From Pseudomonas nicosulfuronedens (GTDB lineage: Bacteria; Pseudomonadota; Gammaproteobacteria; Pseudomonadales; Pseudomonadaceae): a stretch of DNA of 64,000 bases. The position numbers were made by a program, and so were the translations under genes. The notes under the pieces were generated by a model. That model saw only the letters and a program-made list of their open reading frames with translations. It was not told where the DNA came from and ran no database searches. The stretch lies in contig NZ_SWDV01000012.1 in the NCBI RefSeq assembly GCF_005877905.1, forward strand, positions 62,001 to 126,000, in the 5' to 3' direction. This document shows, one piece after another, positions 8,625 to 17,206 of the stretch (position 1 is the first letter of the stretch; every line of letters starts with the position of its first letter).

Positions 8625-9476
8625 CTACGCCTGCGCCAACGCCAGAAACGCACTCGGCAACCGCGCCTGCCGCCGATCCTTCAGGCAATACAGGTACTCG
8701 TCGATCAGGCTCGCACCCTTGATCTCCAGTACGCACAACTGCGGGTTATCCGGCACTTCCTGGCGAGCGATGATGCTCACGCCGAGGTTGCGGATCACTG
8801 CCTCGCGGATCGATTCGCGGCTGCCGATTTCCAGCATCGAGGCCGGCGTCACCCCCGCCTGCTGCAACATCGCCTCGGTCAGCTGGCGGGTGGTCGAGCC
8901 CGCCTCGCGCATCAGCAGGCAATGGTTGCGCAAGTCGCCCAGGCTCACCGACTGCAGTGCCGCCAGCGGGTGACTGCGGTGCACCGCCAGCACCAGCGGA
9001 TCGCTCCCCAGCACCACACGGGTCAGGCGCGCATCATCCACCTGCTGCGAGGAGGCAGCCAGGTCGACCCGGCACTCGATCAGCGATTCAAGCACTTGCT
9101 GGGAGTTGCCGATCTCCACCGACACTTCGATCTGCGGGAAGCGCTCGCGGAAATTCTTGATCAGCCCGAGCACATAATAAGGAGAGGTGGCGCCGATGCG
9201 CAGGGCGCCCTGCATCTGCCCACAGTTGCGCAGGTAGAACTCGATGTCGGCTTCCTGCTGCAACAGCGCCTCGACCATCGGCAACAGGCGCGCGCCCTCA
9301 TCGCTCAGGGTCAGGCGACGGCCGCCTCGATAGAACAGCTCCACCGCGTACTGGCTTTCCAGGTTGCGGATCTGCGTGGTCACAGTGGGTTGGCTGAGAC
9401 CGAGCTTCTTCGCCGCCTGGGTGATGCTGCCCAGCTTCGCTACCCGGTAGAACGCCTTCAATTCCGCGCTCAGCAT
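8625..9476 (-). CDS. LysR-family regulator of the aminoethylphosphonate cluster
   Basis: A 283-residue LysR-type regulator. The winged helix-turn-helix covers roughly residues 5-62 (LKAFYRVAKLGSITQAAKKLGLSQ, then PTVTTQIRNLE), and the rest is a periplasmic-binding-protein-like effector domain. The start at 9476 gives the standard four residues before the HTH; longer readings reach into the low-complexity upstream region and are rejected. It lies upstream of, and on the same strand as, the AEP-type transporter, and the sequence fits the LysR subgroup known to accompany AEP genes. It probably activates the transporter in response to a phosphonate or a breakdown product. The divergent neighbour is wecB, separated by 254 bases. 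Confidence 0.82.
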   Translation of the reverse strand: MLSAELKAFYRVAKLGSITQAAKKLGLSQPTVTTQIRNLESQYAVELFYRGGRRLTLSDEGARLLPMVEALLQQEADIEFYLRNCGQMQGALRIGATSPYYVLGLIKNFRERFPQIEVSVEIGNSQQVLESLIECRVDLAASSQQVDDARLTRVVLGSDPLVLAVHRSHPLAALQSVSLGDLRNHCLLMREAGSTTRQLTEAMLQQAGVTPASMLEIGSRESIREAVIRNLGVSIIARQEVPDNPQLCVLEIKGASLIDEYLYCLKDRRQARLPSAFLALAQA

Positions 9477-9590
9477 CGACCGATCCGCCTTTTCGAAAAA
9501 TTCATCAACATTTTTTCTCGGCGCTGTCGGCAAACCGGCGCCAGCCCACTGGCGACGCGGCCTGCAGCCAGGCGACAAAACACTCTAAAA

Positions 9591-9626
9591 GGTCAATGTA
9601 CCTGACCTGTATCACTGGCAACACCA
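9591..9626. promoter_or_regulatory. Two dyads in the LysR-wecB divergent region
   Basis: GGTCAATGTACCTGACC (9591-9607) is a GGTCA-N7-TGACC dyad, followed at 9612-9626 by CTGG-N5-CCAG with flanking A/T symmetry. They lie 105-140 bases before the wecB start. They may be operators for the surface-glycan operon or for the LysR gene. No known consensus is matched with certainty. Confidence 0.3.
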
Positions 9627-9730
9627 GTTGTCGCTGGACAGCCCGGACTTGAGCGACTTTCATTGCCCTTGGAAAAATCCCACATGGAAACCGAAGGCGG
9701 CCTCACAAGGGCACGCCCAAGGAGCAATTG

Positions 9731-10885
9731 ATGAAGTACAAAGTCACCATGGTTTTCGGCACCCGTCCGGAAGCCATCAAGATGGCCCCGCTCGCCCGCG
9801 TTCTGCGCCGTACCCCGGAAATCGAGCTGCGCATCTGCTCCACCGGCCAGCATCGCGAGATGCTACAGCAAGTGCTGAACTCCTTCGAACTCGAGGTGGA
9901 CGAAGACCTCGACGTCATGACCCAGGGCCAGACGCTCAACAGCCTGGCCCTGCAGATGATGGGCAAGCTGGACGACAGCTACGACCGCCATCGCCCGGAT
10001 ATCGTGCTGGTCCACGGGGACACCACCACCAGCTTCATTGCCGCTCTCACCGCCTTCCACCGGCAGATCCCGGTGGGGCACGTCGAAGCAGGCCTGCGCA
10101 CCGGCAACATCCACCAGCCCTGGCCGGAAGAAGCCAACCGCCGCCTCACCGCGGTGATCGCCGACCTCCACTTCCCACCGACCAAGGCCTCGCGTGACAA
10201 CCTGCTGCGCGAAGGGGTGAACATCGACCAGATCGAAGTCACCGGCAACACGGTGATCGATGCCCTGCTGTGGATGCGCGAGCACCTGCACGAAACCAAC
10301 TGGACACCCGCTGCCGATTCCCCCCTGGCCAAGTTCACCGGGGACCGCCGCGTCGTGCTGATAACCGGCCACCGCCGGGAAAACTTCGGCAAGGGTTTCG
10401 AGCGCATCTGCCTGGCCCTGGCCGAGCTCGGCCAGCGCTTCCCCGACGTGGACTTCGTCTACCCGGTGCACCTCAACCCGCAGGTGCAGAACGCCGTCTA
10501 CGGCCTGCTCTCGGACAAGCCCAACATCCACCTGATCGCCCCGCAGGACTACCAGCACTTCGTCTGGCTGATGGACCGCGCGTACATCATCCTCACCGAC
10601 TCGGGCGGCATCCAGGAAGAAGCCCCGGCGCTGGGCAAACCGCTGCTGGTGCTGCGCCGCGTCACCGAGCGCCCCGCCGTGCTGGAAGGCGGCACCGTGG
10701 TGCTGGTGGGCACCAACACCGGCCGCATCGTCAGCGAAGCCAGCCACCTGCTGCGCGACGAGGAAGTCTACGAACAGATGAGCCGGGTCTTCAGCCCTTA
10801 TGGCGACGGCCACGCCAGCGAGAAGATCGTCGCCCGGCTGCTGTCCTGGTTCGGTGAATCACGCACGCCAAGCGAGTTCGAATGA
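9731..10885 (+). CDS. wecB: UDP-N-acetylglucosamine 2-epimerase (non-hydrolysing)
   Basis: A 384-residue cytoplasmic epimerase that interconverts UDP-GlcNAc and UDP-ManNAc. Visible family motifs are FGTRPEAIKMAPL at residues 9-21, HGDTTTSF at 95-102, HVEAGLRTG at 117-125, GHRRENFG at 213-220 and TDSGGIQEEAP at 289-299. The ATG at 9731 has AAGGAG seven bases upstream; the TTG just before it is ignored. The stop overlaps the nfrB start (ATGA, 10882-10885). This strongly suggests that its product sugar is dedicated to the NfrB synthase rather than to a general O-antigen or common-antigen pathway, whose other genes are absent here. E. coli WecB is likewise needed for the NfrA/NfrB glycan. Confidence 0.93.
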   Translation: MKYKVTMVFGTRPEAIKMAPLARVLRRTPEIELRICSTGQHREMLQQVLNSFELEVDEDLDVMTQGQTLNSLALQMMGKLDDSYDRHRPDIVLVHGDTTTSFIAALTAFHRQIPVGHVEAGLRTGNIHQPWPEEANRRLTAVIADLHFPPTKASRDNLLREGVNIDQIEVTGNTVIDALLWMREHLHETNWTPAADSPLAKFTGDRRVVLITGHRRENFGKGFERICLALAELGQRFPDVDFVYPVHLNPQVQNAVYGLLSDKPNIHLIAPQDYQHFVWLMDRAYIILTDSGGIQEEAPALGKPLLVLRRVTERPAVLEGGTVVLVGTNTGRIVSEASHLLRDEEVYEQMSRVFSPYGDGHASEKIVARLLSWFGESRTPSEFE

Positions 10886-13056
10886 GCCTCGAACTGGTCG
10901 ATATCCTCACTTACGTTCTCTATGCCCTGAAGTACCTGGCGATCATCCTGGCCGCGCTGATGTTCCTGCTCGGCCTGGATGACCTGTTCATCGACCTGGT
11001 GTACTGGGGCCGGGTGCTGGTGCGCCGCTTCCGCATCTACAACCGCTTCGACCGCGCCGACGAAGAGCGCCTCTTCGCTGCCCCGGAAAAGCCGCTGGCA
11101 ATCATGGTGCCGGCCTGGAACGAGGTCGGCGTGGTGGGCGAGATGGCTCGCCTGGCGGCTTCGACGCTGGACTACGAGAACTACCAGATATTCGTCGGCA
11201 CCTACCCCAACGACCCGCAGACCCAGGCGGACGTCGACGCGGTCTGCCTGCACTACCCCAACGTGCACAAGGTGGTCTGCGCGCGCCCCGGCCCCACCAG
11301 CAAGGCCGACTGCCTGAACAACATCATCGATGCCATCCTGCGTTTCGAGGCCGACGCCAAGATAGAGTTCGCAGGCTTCATCCTGCATGACGCCGAAGAC
11401 GTCATCTCGCCGCTGGAACTGCGCCTGTTCAACTACCTGCTACCGGCCAAGGACCTGATCCAGATCCCGGTCTACCCCTACGCTCCGGAATGGACCGGCT
11501 TCACCGCCGGCCACTACGTCGACGAGTTCGCCGAGAACCACGGCAAGGACGTCCCGGTGCGCGAGGCGCTGACCGGCCAGGTGCCCAGTGCCGGTGTCGG
11601 CACCTGCTTCAGCCGCCGCGCCATCGCCGCGCTGCTGGAAGACGGCGACGGCATCGCCTTCGATGTGCAGAGTCTTACCGAGGACTACGACATCGGCTTC
11701 CGCCTCAAGCAGAAGGGCATGAAGTGCATCTTCGCCCGCTACTCCATCACCGACCCGCAACTGGCGCTCAAGAGCACCTGGGTGCCGGGCATGGACCGGC
11801 GCTTCTCGCAGGTCATCTGTGTGCGCGAACACTTCCCGCGCACCTGGCAGCACGCCATCCGGCAGAAGTCGCGGTGGATCACCGGGATCGTCTTCCAGGG
11901 CACGCGCAACCTGGGCTGGAGCCGCAAGGGCATGCTCAACTACTTTCTCTGGCGCGACCGCCGGGGGCTGATCGCCTACCTGCTGAGCTTCCTGGTCAAC
12001 CTGCTGTTCCTGGTGCTGATCACCATGTGGCTGATCACCAGCCTGTCGCCCAACGCCTGGCGGTTCCCGTCGATCCTGGAAGGCAGCCAGTTGCTGGTGG
12101 TGCTGCTGTTCCTCAACGGCCTGATGCTGCTCAACCGGCTGTTCCAGCGCTTCTGGTTCGTCACCCGCTTCTACGGCATCTTCGAGGGGCTGCTGTCGGC
12201 GCCGCGGATGATGTGGAGCAACTTCGTCAACTTCTTCGCCAACCTGCGCGCGCTCAAGCAGGTAATGGAGATGGGCGACTCGCGCCGCGTGGCCTGGGAC
12301 AAGACCACCCACGAATTCCCCGCCCTCGCCGGCCCGCAGCGCACGCCGCTGGGCCAGCGCCTGAAGGAAAAGGGCCTGATCAGTGAAGAACAGCTGCAAT
12401 CGGCACTGACCAGCCCGGTTCGCCGCCGGCTGGGCCGCGAGTTACTGCTGCGCGAGCAGATCAACAGCACGCAACTGGTGGAAACCCTGGCCGAGGAACT
12501 GGGCGAGGAATGGGCGCCGCTCAATCCCTTCACCCTCGATCCGAAGCTGATCGCGGCGCTGCCGCGCAAGCTCGCGCTGCGCTACGCCGTGCTGCCGGTG
12601 GCTATCGAAGGCGACACCCTGGTGCTCGCCGGCGAGCAGCAGTTCAGCCAGGTATCCCTCGGCGCTATCAGCCGCCACCTCAAACGCCCCGTACGCAGCC
12701 AGCTCGCCCCACAGGGCCGCGTCACCCTCGGCCTGCGCCACTGGTATGGCGGCCGCCACCAGAGTGAAGAAACCCGCTTCATCCTCGACACGCTGCAAAG
12801 CCGGCAGGGCGATGAGGCGCTCATCGAGCGCATCTGCGGCCACCTGGTGATGTTCGGCACCCTGTTGCAGGTACGCGGGATGGTGCCTCCCAGCCTGTTC
12901 AACCAGGCGCTGATCGATTTCGATCCGGAGCAGGATTCGCTCGGCGAGCACCTGATCAAGCGCGGCATCATTACCCAACAGGTACTTGAGGAAGCGCTCA
13001 AGGAACAGGCCAATGAACAGCACGAGGCCTATCGCATCGCCCGGGAGGCCGTGTGA
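10882..13056 (+). CDS. nfrB: NfrB-like processive glycosyltransferase with C-terminal MshEN-like domain
   Basis: A 724-residue inner-membrane glycan synthase. An N-terminal helix (about 15-34) precedes a cytoplasmic GT-2 domain with HDAED at 169-173, TEDYD at 266-270 and QKSRW at 328-332; the last is the QxxRW signature of processive synthases such as BcsA and PgaC. Membrane helices follow at about 362-388 and 402-418. From about 488 the protein has two stretches of the MshEN type, LGQRLKEKGLISEEQLQSAL (489-509) with LGRELLLREQI, and LGEHLIKRGIITQQVLEEAL (687-706). MshEN domains can bind c-di-GMP. Length and layout fit E. coli NfrB (745 residues), required for phage N4 adsorption. It overlaps both neighbours by four bases. 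Confidence 0.9.
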   Translation: MSLELVDILTYVLYALKYLAIILAALMFLLGLDDLFIDLVYWGRVLVRRFRIYNRFDRADEERLFAAPEKPLAIMVPAWNEVGVVGEMARLAASTLDYENYQIFVGTYPNDPQTQADVDAVCLHYPNVHKVVCARPGPTSKADCLNNIIDAILRFEADAKIEFAGFILHDAEDVISPLELRLFNYLLPAKDLIQIPVYPYAPEWTGFTAGHYVDEFAENHGKDVPVREALTGQVPSAGVGTCFSRRAIAALLEDGDGIAFDVQSLTEDYDIGFRLKQKGMKCIFARYSITDPQLALKSTWVPGMDRRFSQVICVREHFPRTWQHAIRQKSRWITGIVFQGTRNLGWSRKGMLNYFLWRDRRGLIAYLLSFLVNLLFLVLITMWLITSLSPNAWRFPSILEGSQLLVVLLFLNGLMLLNRLFQRFWFVTRFYGIFEGLLSAPRMMWSNFVNFFANLRALKQVMEMGDSRRVAWDKTTHEFPALAGPQRTPLGQRLKEKGLISEEQLQSALTSPVRRRLGRELLLREQINSTQLVETLAEELGEEWAPLNPFTLDPKLIAALPRKLALRYAVLPVAIEGDTLVLAGEQQFSQVSLGAISRHLKRPVRSQLAPQGRVTLGLRHWYGGRHQSEETRFILDTLQSRQGDEALIERICGHLVMFGTLLQVRGMVPPSLFNQALIDFDPEQDSLGEHLIKRGIITQQVLEEALKEQANEQHEAYRIAREAV

Positions 13057-16000
13057 AACCGCAACAACCCCTGCTTTACGGCCTCATCCTGGCGAGCATC
13101 GCCGCCCCGCTCGCGCAGGCCGCCGATGACCAGCTCACGGAGTTCCAGCGCTTCCGCAGCTTCCCCTACCTCGACAAGGGCTACAAGGAAGCGAAGAAGA
13201 ACAACTGGGCGGAAGTCGAACGCCTGATGCGCCATCTGCTCGACCGTGTACCGAACAACACCGAGGCGCGCTCGCTGCTGATCCAGTCCCTGGCCAAGCA
13301 GCAGCGCTTCGCCGATGCGGAGAAGGAAGCCCAGGCACTGGCTGGCACCGAGGCCGGCGCCGAGGCATTGACCAATCTGCGCCTGGACCTGATCGAGAAC
13401 GGCCCACCGCCCGAAGCCCAGGTCAACCAGTGGCTGGCCCACGCCGATGCCAACGAGCGTGTACGTCTGTGGCAAGCCTATAGCCTCAAGCTCGGCCAGA
13501 CCCAGGGCGCGGCCAAGGCGCTGGAGTGGCTCGGTACCCTACCACCCGGTAGCGACGGCCGCGTGCTACGCGAGGCCCGGGCAAACTGGGCCGAACAACT
13601 GCGCGACTGGGACACCACCATCACCCAACTCGCCCCGCTGGCCGCTTCCCACCAACTCTCTGCCGACGACTGGCGGCGGCTGGCCAATGCCTACGCCCAG
13701 CGCCTGGAAGAAAAACCGCTGGAGCAACTGATCCAGCAAGCGCCGAATGCCGACTCGGCGCGCCAGGCACGGCTGGCGATCATCGACCGCGCCATTGCCG
13801 TCGAGCAGACCGACGTCGCCAAGCGCTGGCTGCTCACCCTGCCCGAGCAGGATCGCAACGACCCGAAACGCCAGGCGCAGCTGCTGGAGGTCGCCCGTGA
13901 CAGCAGTGACACGGCGCTGGTGGAAAGACTCAGCGACGCTCAGGACCGCCCCTGCCTGGAAACTACCGAGTGGCTGTCGCGCCATGACCAGGCGGCGGCG
14001 CTGGTGAAGCTGCAACAGTGCAAGCCCGCTGAAGATCCGAAGACCTGGCTGGTGCTGGCCCAGCGCCTGGACGCCACCGACCTGCTGGAAAACACCCGGC
14101 TGCCCGAACCCTGGGACACCGCTCGGCGCGACCAACTGGTGGACGCCTGGCGACGCCAGGGACGCACCGATCTGGCACTGGCCTGGCTATCGCGCCAACC
14201 ACAGACACCCGATACCGTGCGCCAGCGCGCCGAACTGCTGCAGGCCCGCGGCCGTACCGGCGAAGCCGCGGCACTGTGGGAGCAACGCTACCGCCAGACC
14301 GGCGACCTCAAGGCGTTGGACCAGGCCAGCTACCTCGCCCTCAACGCCGGGCGCACCGAACGCGCCAAGCAATTGCTCGAAAGCGCCTACGACCGCCGCG
14401 GCGGCAACCTGCCCCCTGCCCTGCTGCAGCGTCTCGCCAGTATTCACGCACGCAGTGACACCCCGCTGGATGTCGCCCGCATCGAATCGCTACTGCCCAA
14501 GGCTGACCCGGTCTCGCGCGGCTACCTGCTCGGCCGCCTGGCCGAGGCCGGGCGCTGCGATGCCCTGCAGCGCTACCTGAGCCCGAACTCCAACACCCCC
14601 GGTGAGCTGCGTGCCCTTGGTCGCTGCGCCATGCCCGCGCGGCCTGGCGAAGCGGTGGTCTACTACCAGGCCGCCATTGCCCACGGCGACCATGACAGCC
14701 AACTGCCGCTGGCCTATGCGCTGGAAGCCGCCGGTGACCCAGCCGGCGCGCTGCGCATCTTCAACGCCCTGCCCGCCAGCGAACTCAACGACAACGCTCG
14801 CCTCACTGCCAGCCGTGCCGCCCTGCTGACGGGCGACAACGCCACCGCCGAACGCTACTGGCAGCAGGCGAAGAAGGGCAGCGCGGACGACTGGGCACTG
14901 GGCGCCAACATTGCCGATGCCCGTGGCGACTATTCACTGGCCCTTACCCGGCACCGCGAGGCCCTGCAACACGAGCCCAACGGCCAGCACTTCTACAACG
15001 CCGCCGGTAGCGCCCAGAAAGCCGGCGACCAGCAGCAGAGCAAGCTCTGGCTGGCCGAAGCGGTACGCCGCGAGCCCAGCAACCCGCGGTTCCGCGCCGA
15101 CTACGGCATGCGCCTGGCCGGCACCGACACGCCGGAAGAACGGCGCACCGCGATTCCGTACCTGGAACGCGCCACCCGTGACTACCCCGAGGACTTCCGC
15201 CTGGGTGAAACCCTCGCCTGGCGTTATGACGAGGCCGAGGACAGCTTCGCCGCCCGCCGCGAGCTGCGTCGAGTGATCGACCTGGAACAGGAGCCGGTGG
15301 CAGCCGATGACGAGTACGGCAGCCTCGAAGCCCGCCGCTACCGCCAGCGCCGCGCGCACCAGACGCTGTCCCAGCGCGACAACCTGACCATCGCCAGCAC
15401 CTGGTCGCCCGCCGGTGTCACCACGGTGCCGATCCTCAATGGCGACAACCAGACCGGCAACCGCCGCCGCGCGCAATCGCAGAACCTGCAGACATTCATC
15501 TGGGACCACGCGCTGGGCGAGGAACCGACCCGCAACGGCAGCACCCTCTCGGTGTATGGCCGCGCGATCGCCGGCAACGAAGGGCGCAAGAACTACACCC
15601 AGACCCTCGCTGCCGGCTTCGGCCTGCGCTACAAGCCCTTCGGCGACTACAACCTCAACCTCTACAGCGAGCTGTACAAGCAGAACACCGTGAACGACGA
15701 CGTCGATCCTGACGACGCCTTCGAAGGTCTGCGCTGGCACGAGATCGGTACGCCGGAGAAGTTCGAGCGCTACATCCGCAAACGCGACAAGTACGGCCAG
15801 ACCTCCACCGACTTCCTGCTGCGCGCCACCGCCTCCTTCCTCGATCAGGGCGAGTACCGCAACGACTGGCGCGTGGACGAGAGCGACTGGGACGAGCGCT
15901 TCCTCTACACCGACTTCGCCTGGTGGACCCACGCTGGCGACCATCAGTGGGTCTCGCGCTACCAGCAGGGTCACGCCTGGAAGCTGCCGGTGGACTCGCC

Positions 16001-16235
16001 GCAGACGATCATGCCCTACGGCTTCGCTGAATTCTCCGCACAGGACCCGAGCAACGACTGGCGCCAGGACCTGCGCAGCGGCGTCGGCCTGCGCTGGCAG
16101 TACTGGTACGGTGAGGATCGCTACAACGCCTACCGCGCCCACGTCACCGTGCGCACCGAATACCAGTTGGGCATGGCAGGCAATCTCTATGAGAAGGCCA
16201 ACGGCTGGCTGGTGGGACTCGAGGTGAACTTCTGA
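13053..16235 (+). CDS. nfrA: NfrA-like outer-membrane glycan exporter, TPR plus beta-barrel
   Basis: A 1060-residue exported protein. Residues 1-23 are a signal peptide ending AQA before ADDQLTEFQ. The next roughly 750 residues are tetratricopeptide-like helical repeats (for example NNWAEVERLMRHLLDRVPNN and ADAEKEAQALAGTEAGAEAL). From about residue 790 the sequence alternates like a beta-barrel with many aromatic residues, and it ends VGLEVNF, with the terminal phenylalanine of outer-membrane proteins. This is the arrangement of NfrA, the phage N4 receptor, and parallels PgaA and BcsC. The start is GTG at 13053, overlapping the nfrB stop (GTGA). It probably forms the periplasmic scaffold and outer-membrane pore for the polymer made by NfrB. 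Confidence 0.9.
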   Translation: MKPQQPLLYGLILASIAAPLAQAADDQLTEFQRFRSFPYLDKGYKEAKKNNWAEVERLMRHLLDRVPNNTEARSLLIQSLAKQQRFADAEKEAQALAGTEAGAEALTNLRLDLIENGPPPEAQVNQWLAHADANERVRLWQAYSLKLGQTQGAAKALEWLGTLPPGSDGRVLREARANWAEQLRDWDTTITQLAPLAASHQLSADDWRRLANAYAQRLEEKPLEQLIQQAPNADSARQARLAIIDRAIAVEQTDVAKRWLLTLPEQDRNDPKRQAQLLEVARDSSDTALVERLSDAQDRPCLETTEWLSRHDQAAALVKLQQCKPAEDPKTWLVLAQRLDATDLLENTRLPEPWDTARRDQLVDAWRRQGRTDLALAWLSRQPQTPDTVRQRAELLQARGRTGEAAALWEQRYRQTGDLKALDQASYLALNAGRTERAKQLLESAYDRRGGNLPPALLQRLASIHARSDTPLDVARIESLLPKADPVSRGYLLGRLAEAGRCDALQRYLSPNSNTPGELRALGRCAMPARPGEAVVYYQAAIAHGDHDSQLPLAYALEAAGDPAGALRIFNALPASELNDNARLTASRAALLTGDNATAERYWQQAKKGSADDWALGANIADARGDYSLALTRHREALQHEPNGQHFYNAAGSAQKAGDQQQSKLWLAEAVRREPSNPRFRADYGMRLAGTDTPEERRTAIPYLERATRDYPEDFRLGETLAWRYDEAEDSFAARRELRRVIDLEQEPVAADDEYGSLEARRYRQRRAHQTLSQRDNLTIASTWSPAGVTTVPILNGDNQTGNRRRAQSQNLQTFIWDHALGEEPTRNGSTLSVYGRAIAGNEGRKNYTQTLAAGFGLRYKPFGDYNLNLYSELYKQNTVNDDVDPDDAFEGLRWHEIGTPEKFERYIRKRDKYGQTSTDFLLRATASFLDQGEYRNDWRVDESDWDERFLYTDFAWWTHAGDHQWVSRYQQGHAWKLPVDSPQTIMPYGFAEFSAQDPSNDWRQDLRSGVGLRWQYWYGEDRYNAYRAHVTVRTEYQLGMAGNLYEKANGWLVGLEVNF

Positions 16236-17110
16236 TGCGCCGCCTGATTTTCACCCTCGCCCTGCTCTTCTCTGCCGCTACCGCGCACGCCGATGATCGC
16301 CTGTTCTATCAGCCGCTCAATGTCGACTCCTCGCTGAGCGACGCGCAGTGGCAGCAGATCTGGCGAGCCAGCGCGGCCCAGGGCGCCAAGACCCTGATCG
16401 TGCAGTGGACCGCCTACGGCGACTCCGACTTCGGCGGAGCCAACGGCTGGCTCGCGCGCTCCCTGAAAAGCGCCCACGACAACGGCCTGCAATTGGTCCT
16501 CGGCCTGTACATGGACCCGGCCTACTACCAGCGCCAGGGCGAGCTGGACACCCCCGGCCTGGAAGCCTACTGGCAACATCAGCTCGGCCGCTCGCTGGCA
16601 CAGCAGCGGCAAGTGAGCGAGCAGTGGAAGCTGCCGGTCGCCGCCTGGTACCTGCCGATGGAACTGGACGACTGGCACTTCCAGGCCGTCGAACGCCGCC
16701 AGGCGCTGCAGCACCAGCTCAAGGACTTCGCCGGCCAGCTGAAGGCACCGCTGCAATTGAGCGCCTTCTCCGGCGGTAAACTGGCGCCGCAGGTGTACGG
16801 CAACTGGCTGGGACAGATCGCCGGGCTGGGTGTGCAGGTCTGGTGGCAGGATGGCGCCGGTACCGGCGCACTACCCGAGCGCGTGCGCCAGGCCTACGCC
16901 GCCGCCCTGCCCTGTCCGGTCGGTATCGTTCGCGAAGCCTTCCGTCAGACCAGCGCTGCCGGTCAGCCCTTCAGGGCCGAACCTGCCGCACCTTCGAGCG
17001 TCTCCACGGGCTGTCACACCAGCGCCGTCTTCGAGGTCCGTTATCGCCCCTGGGGCAAACTCCTGCTGGATAACCAGCAGTCGCACGCCGGCAGCGCCCT
17101 GCACCCTTGA
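16235..17110 (+). CDS. DUF4434 secreted protein of the Nfr cluster
   Basis: A 291-residue secreted protein with signal peptide MRRLIFTLALLFSAATAHA, cut before DDRLFYQPL. The body resembles the DUF4434 family, a TIM-barrel glycoside-hydrolase-like fold: KTLIVQWTAYGDSDF suggests a first strand, LVLGLYMDPAYYQ another, and AWYLPMELDDWHF contains acidic residues at the place where glycosidases keep catalytic carboxylates. The ATG overlaps the nfrA stop by one base (TGATG), so it belongs to the operon. A periplasmic role in trimming or degrading the glycan is inferred from fold and position; no activity is known to me. E. coli has a gene of uncertain function (ybcH) beside nfrA that may be its counterpart. 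Confidence 0.8.
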   Translation: MRRLIFTLALLFSAATAHADDRLFYQPLNVDSSLSDAQWQQIWRASAAQGAKTLIVQWTAYGDSDFGGANGWLARSLKSAHDNGLQLVLGLYMDPAYYQRQGELDTPGLEAYWQHQLGRSLAQQRQVSEQWKLPVAAWYLPMELDDWHFQAVERRQALQHQLKDFAGQLKAPLQLSAFSGGKLAPQVYGNWLGQIAGLGVQVWWQDGAGTGALPERVRQAYAAALPCPVGIVREAFRQTSAAGQPFRAEPAAPSSVSTGCHTSAVFEVRYRPWGKLLLDNQQSHAGSALHP

Positions 17111-17165
17111 GACCGGCCCCCGCGCGCAACCTGTCCGGCGCCGCGCGGGGGCAAGTGAGTTCGTC

Positions 17166-17171
17166 TATGCT
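17166..17171 (+). promoter_or_regulatory. Possible -10 element before the diguanylate cyclase gene
   Basis: TATGCT lies 36 bases before the ATG. Just upstream is a strong GC hairpin (GCCCCCGCGCG with CGCGCGGGGGC, about 17116-17152) that has no T run. The cyclase could therefore have its own promoter as well as read-through from wecB-nfrBA. Confidence 0.3.
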
Positions 17172-17206
17172 CGCGCGAGCGATCCCGCACTCGTACAGGA
17201 CCGTTC

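Noticed and set aside
8370-9605. A 411-residue plus-strand frame across the LysR gene
   Set aside because: It starts in repeat DNA and is antisense to a clear LysR regulator; no ribosome site.
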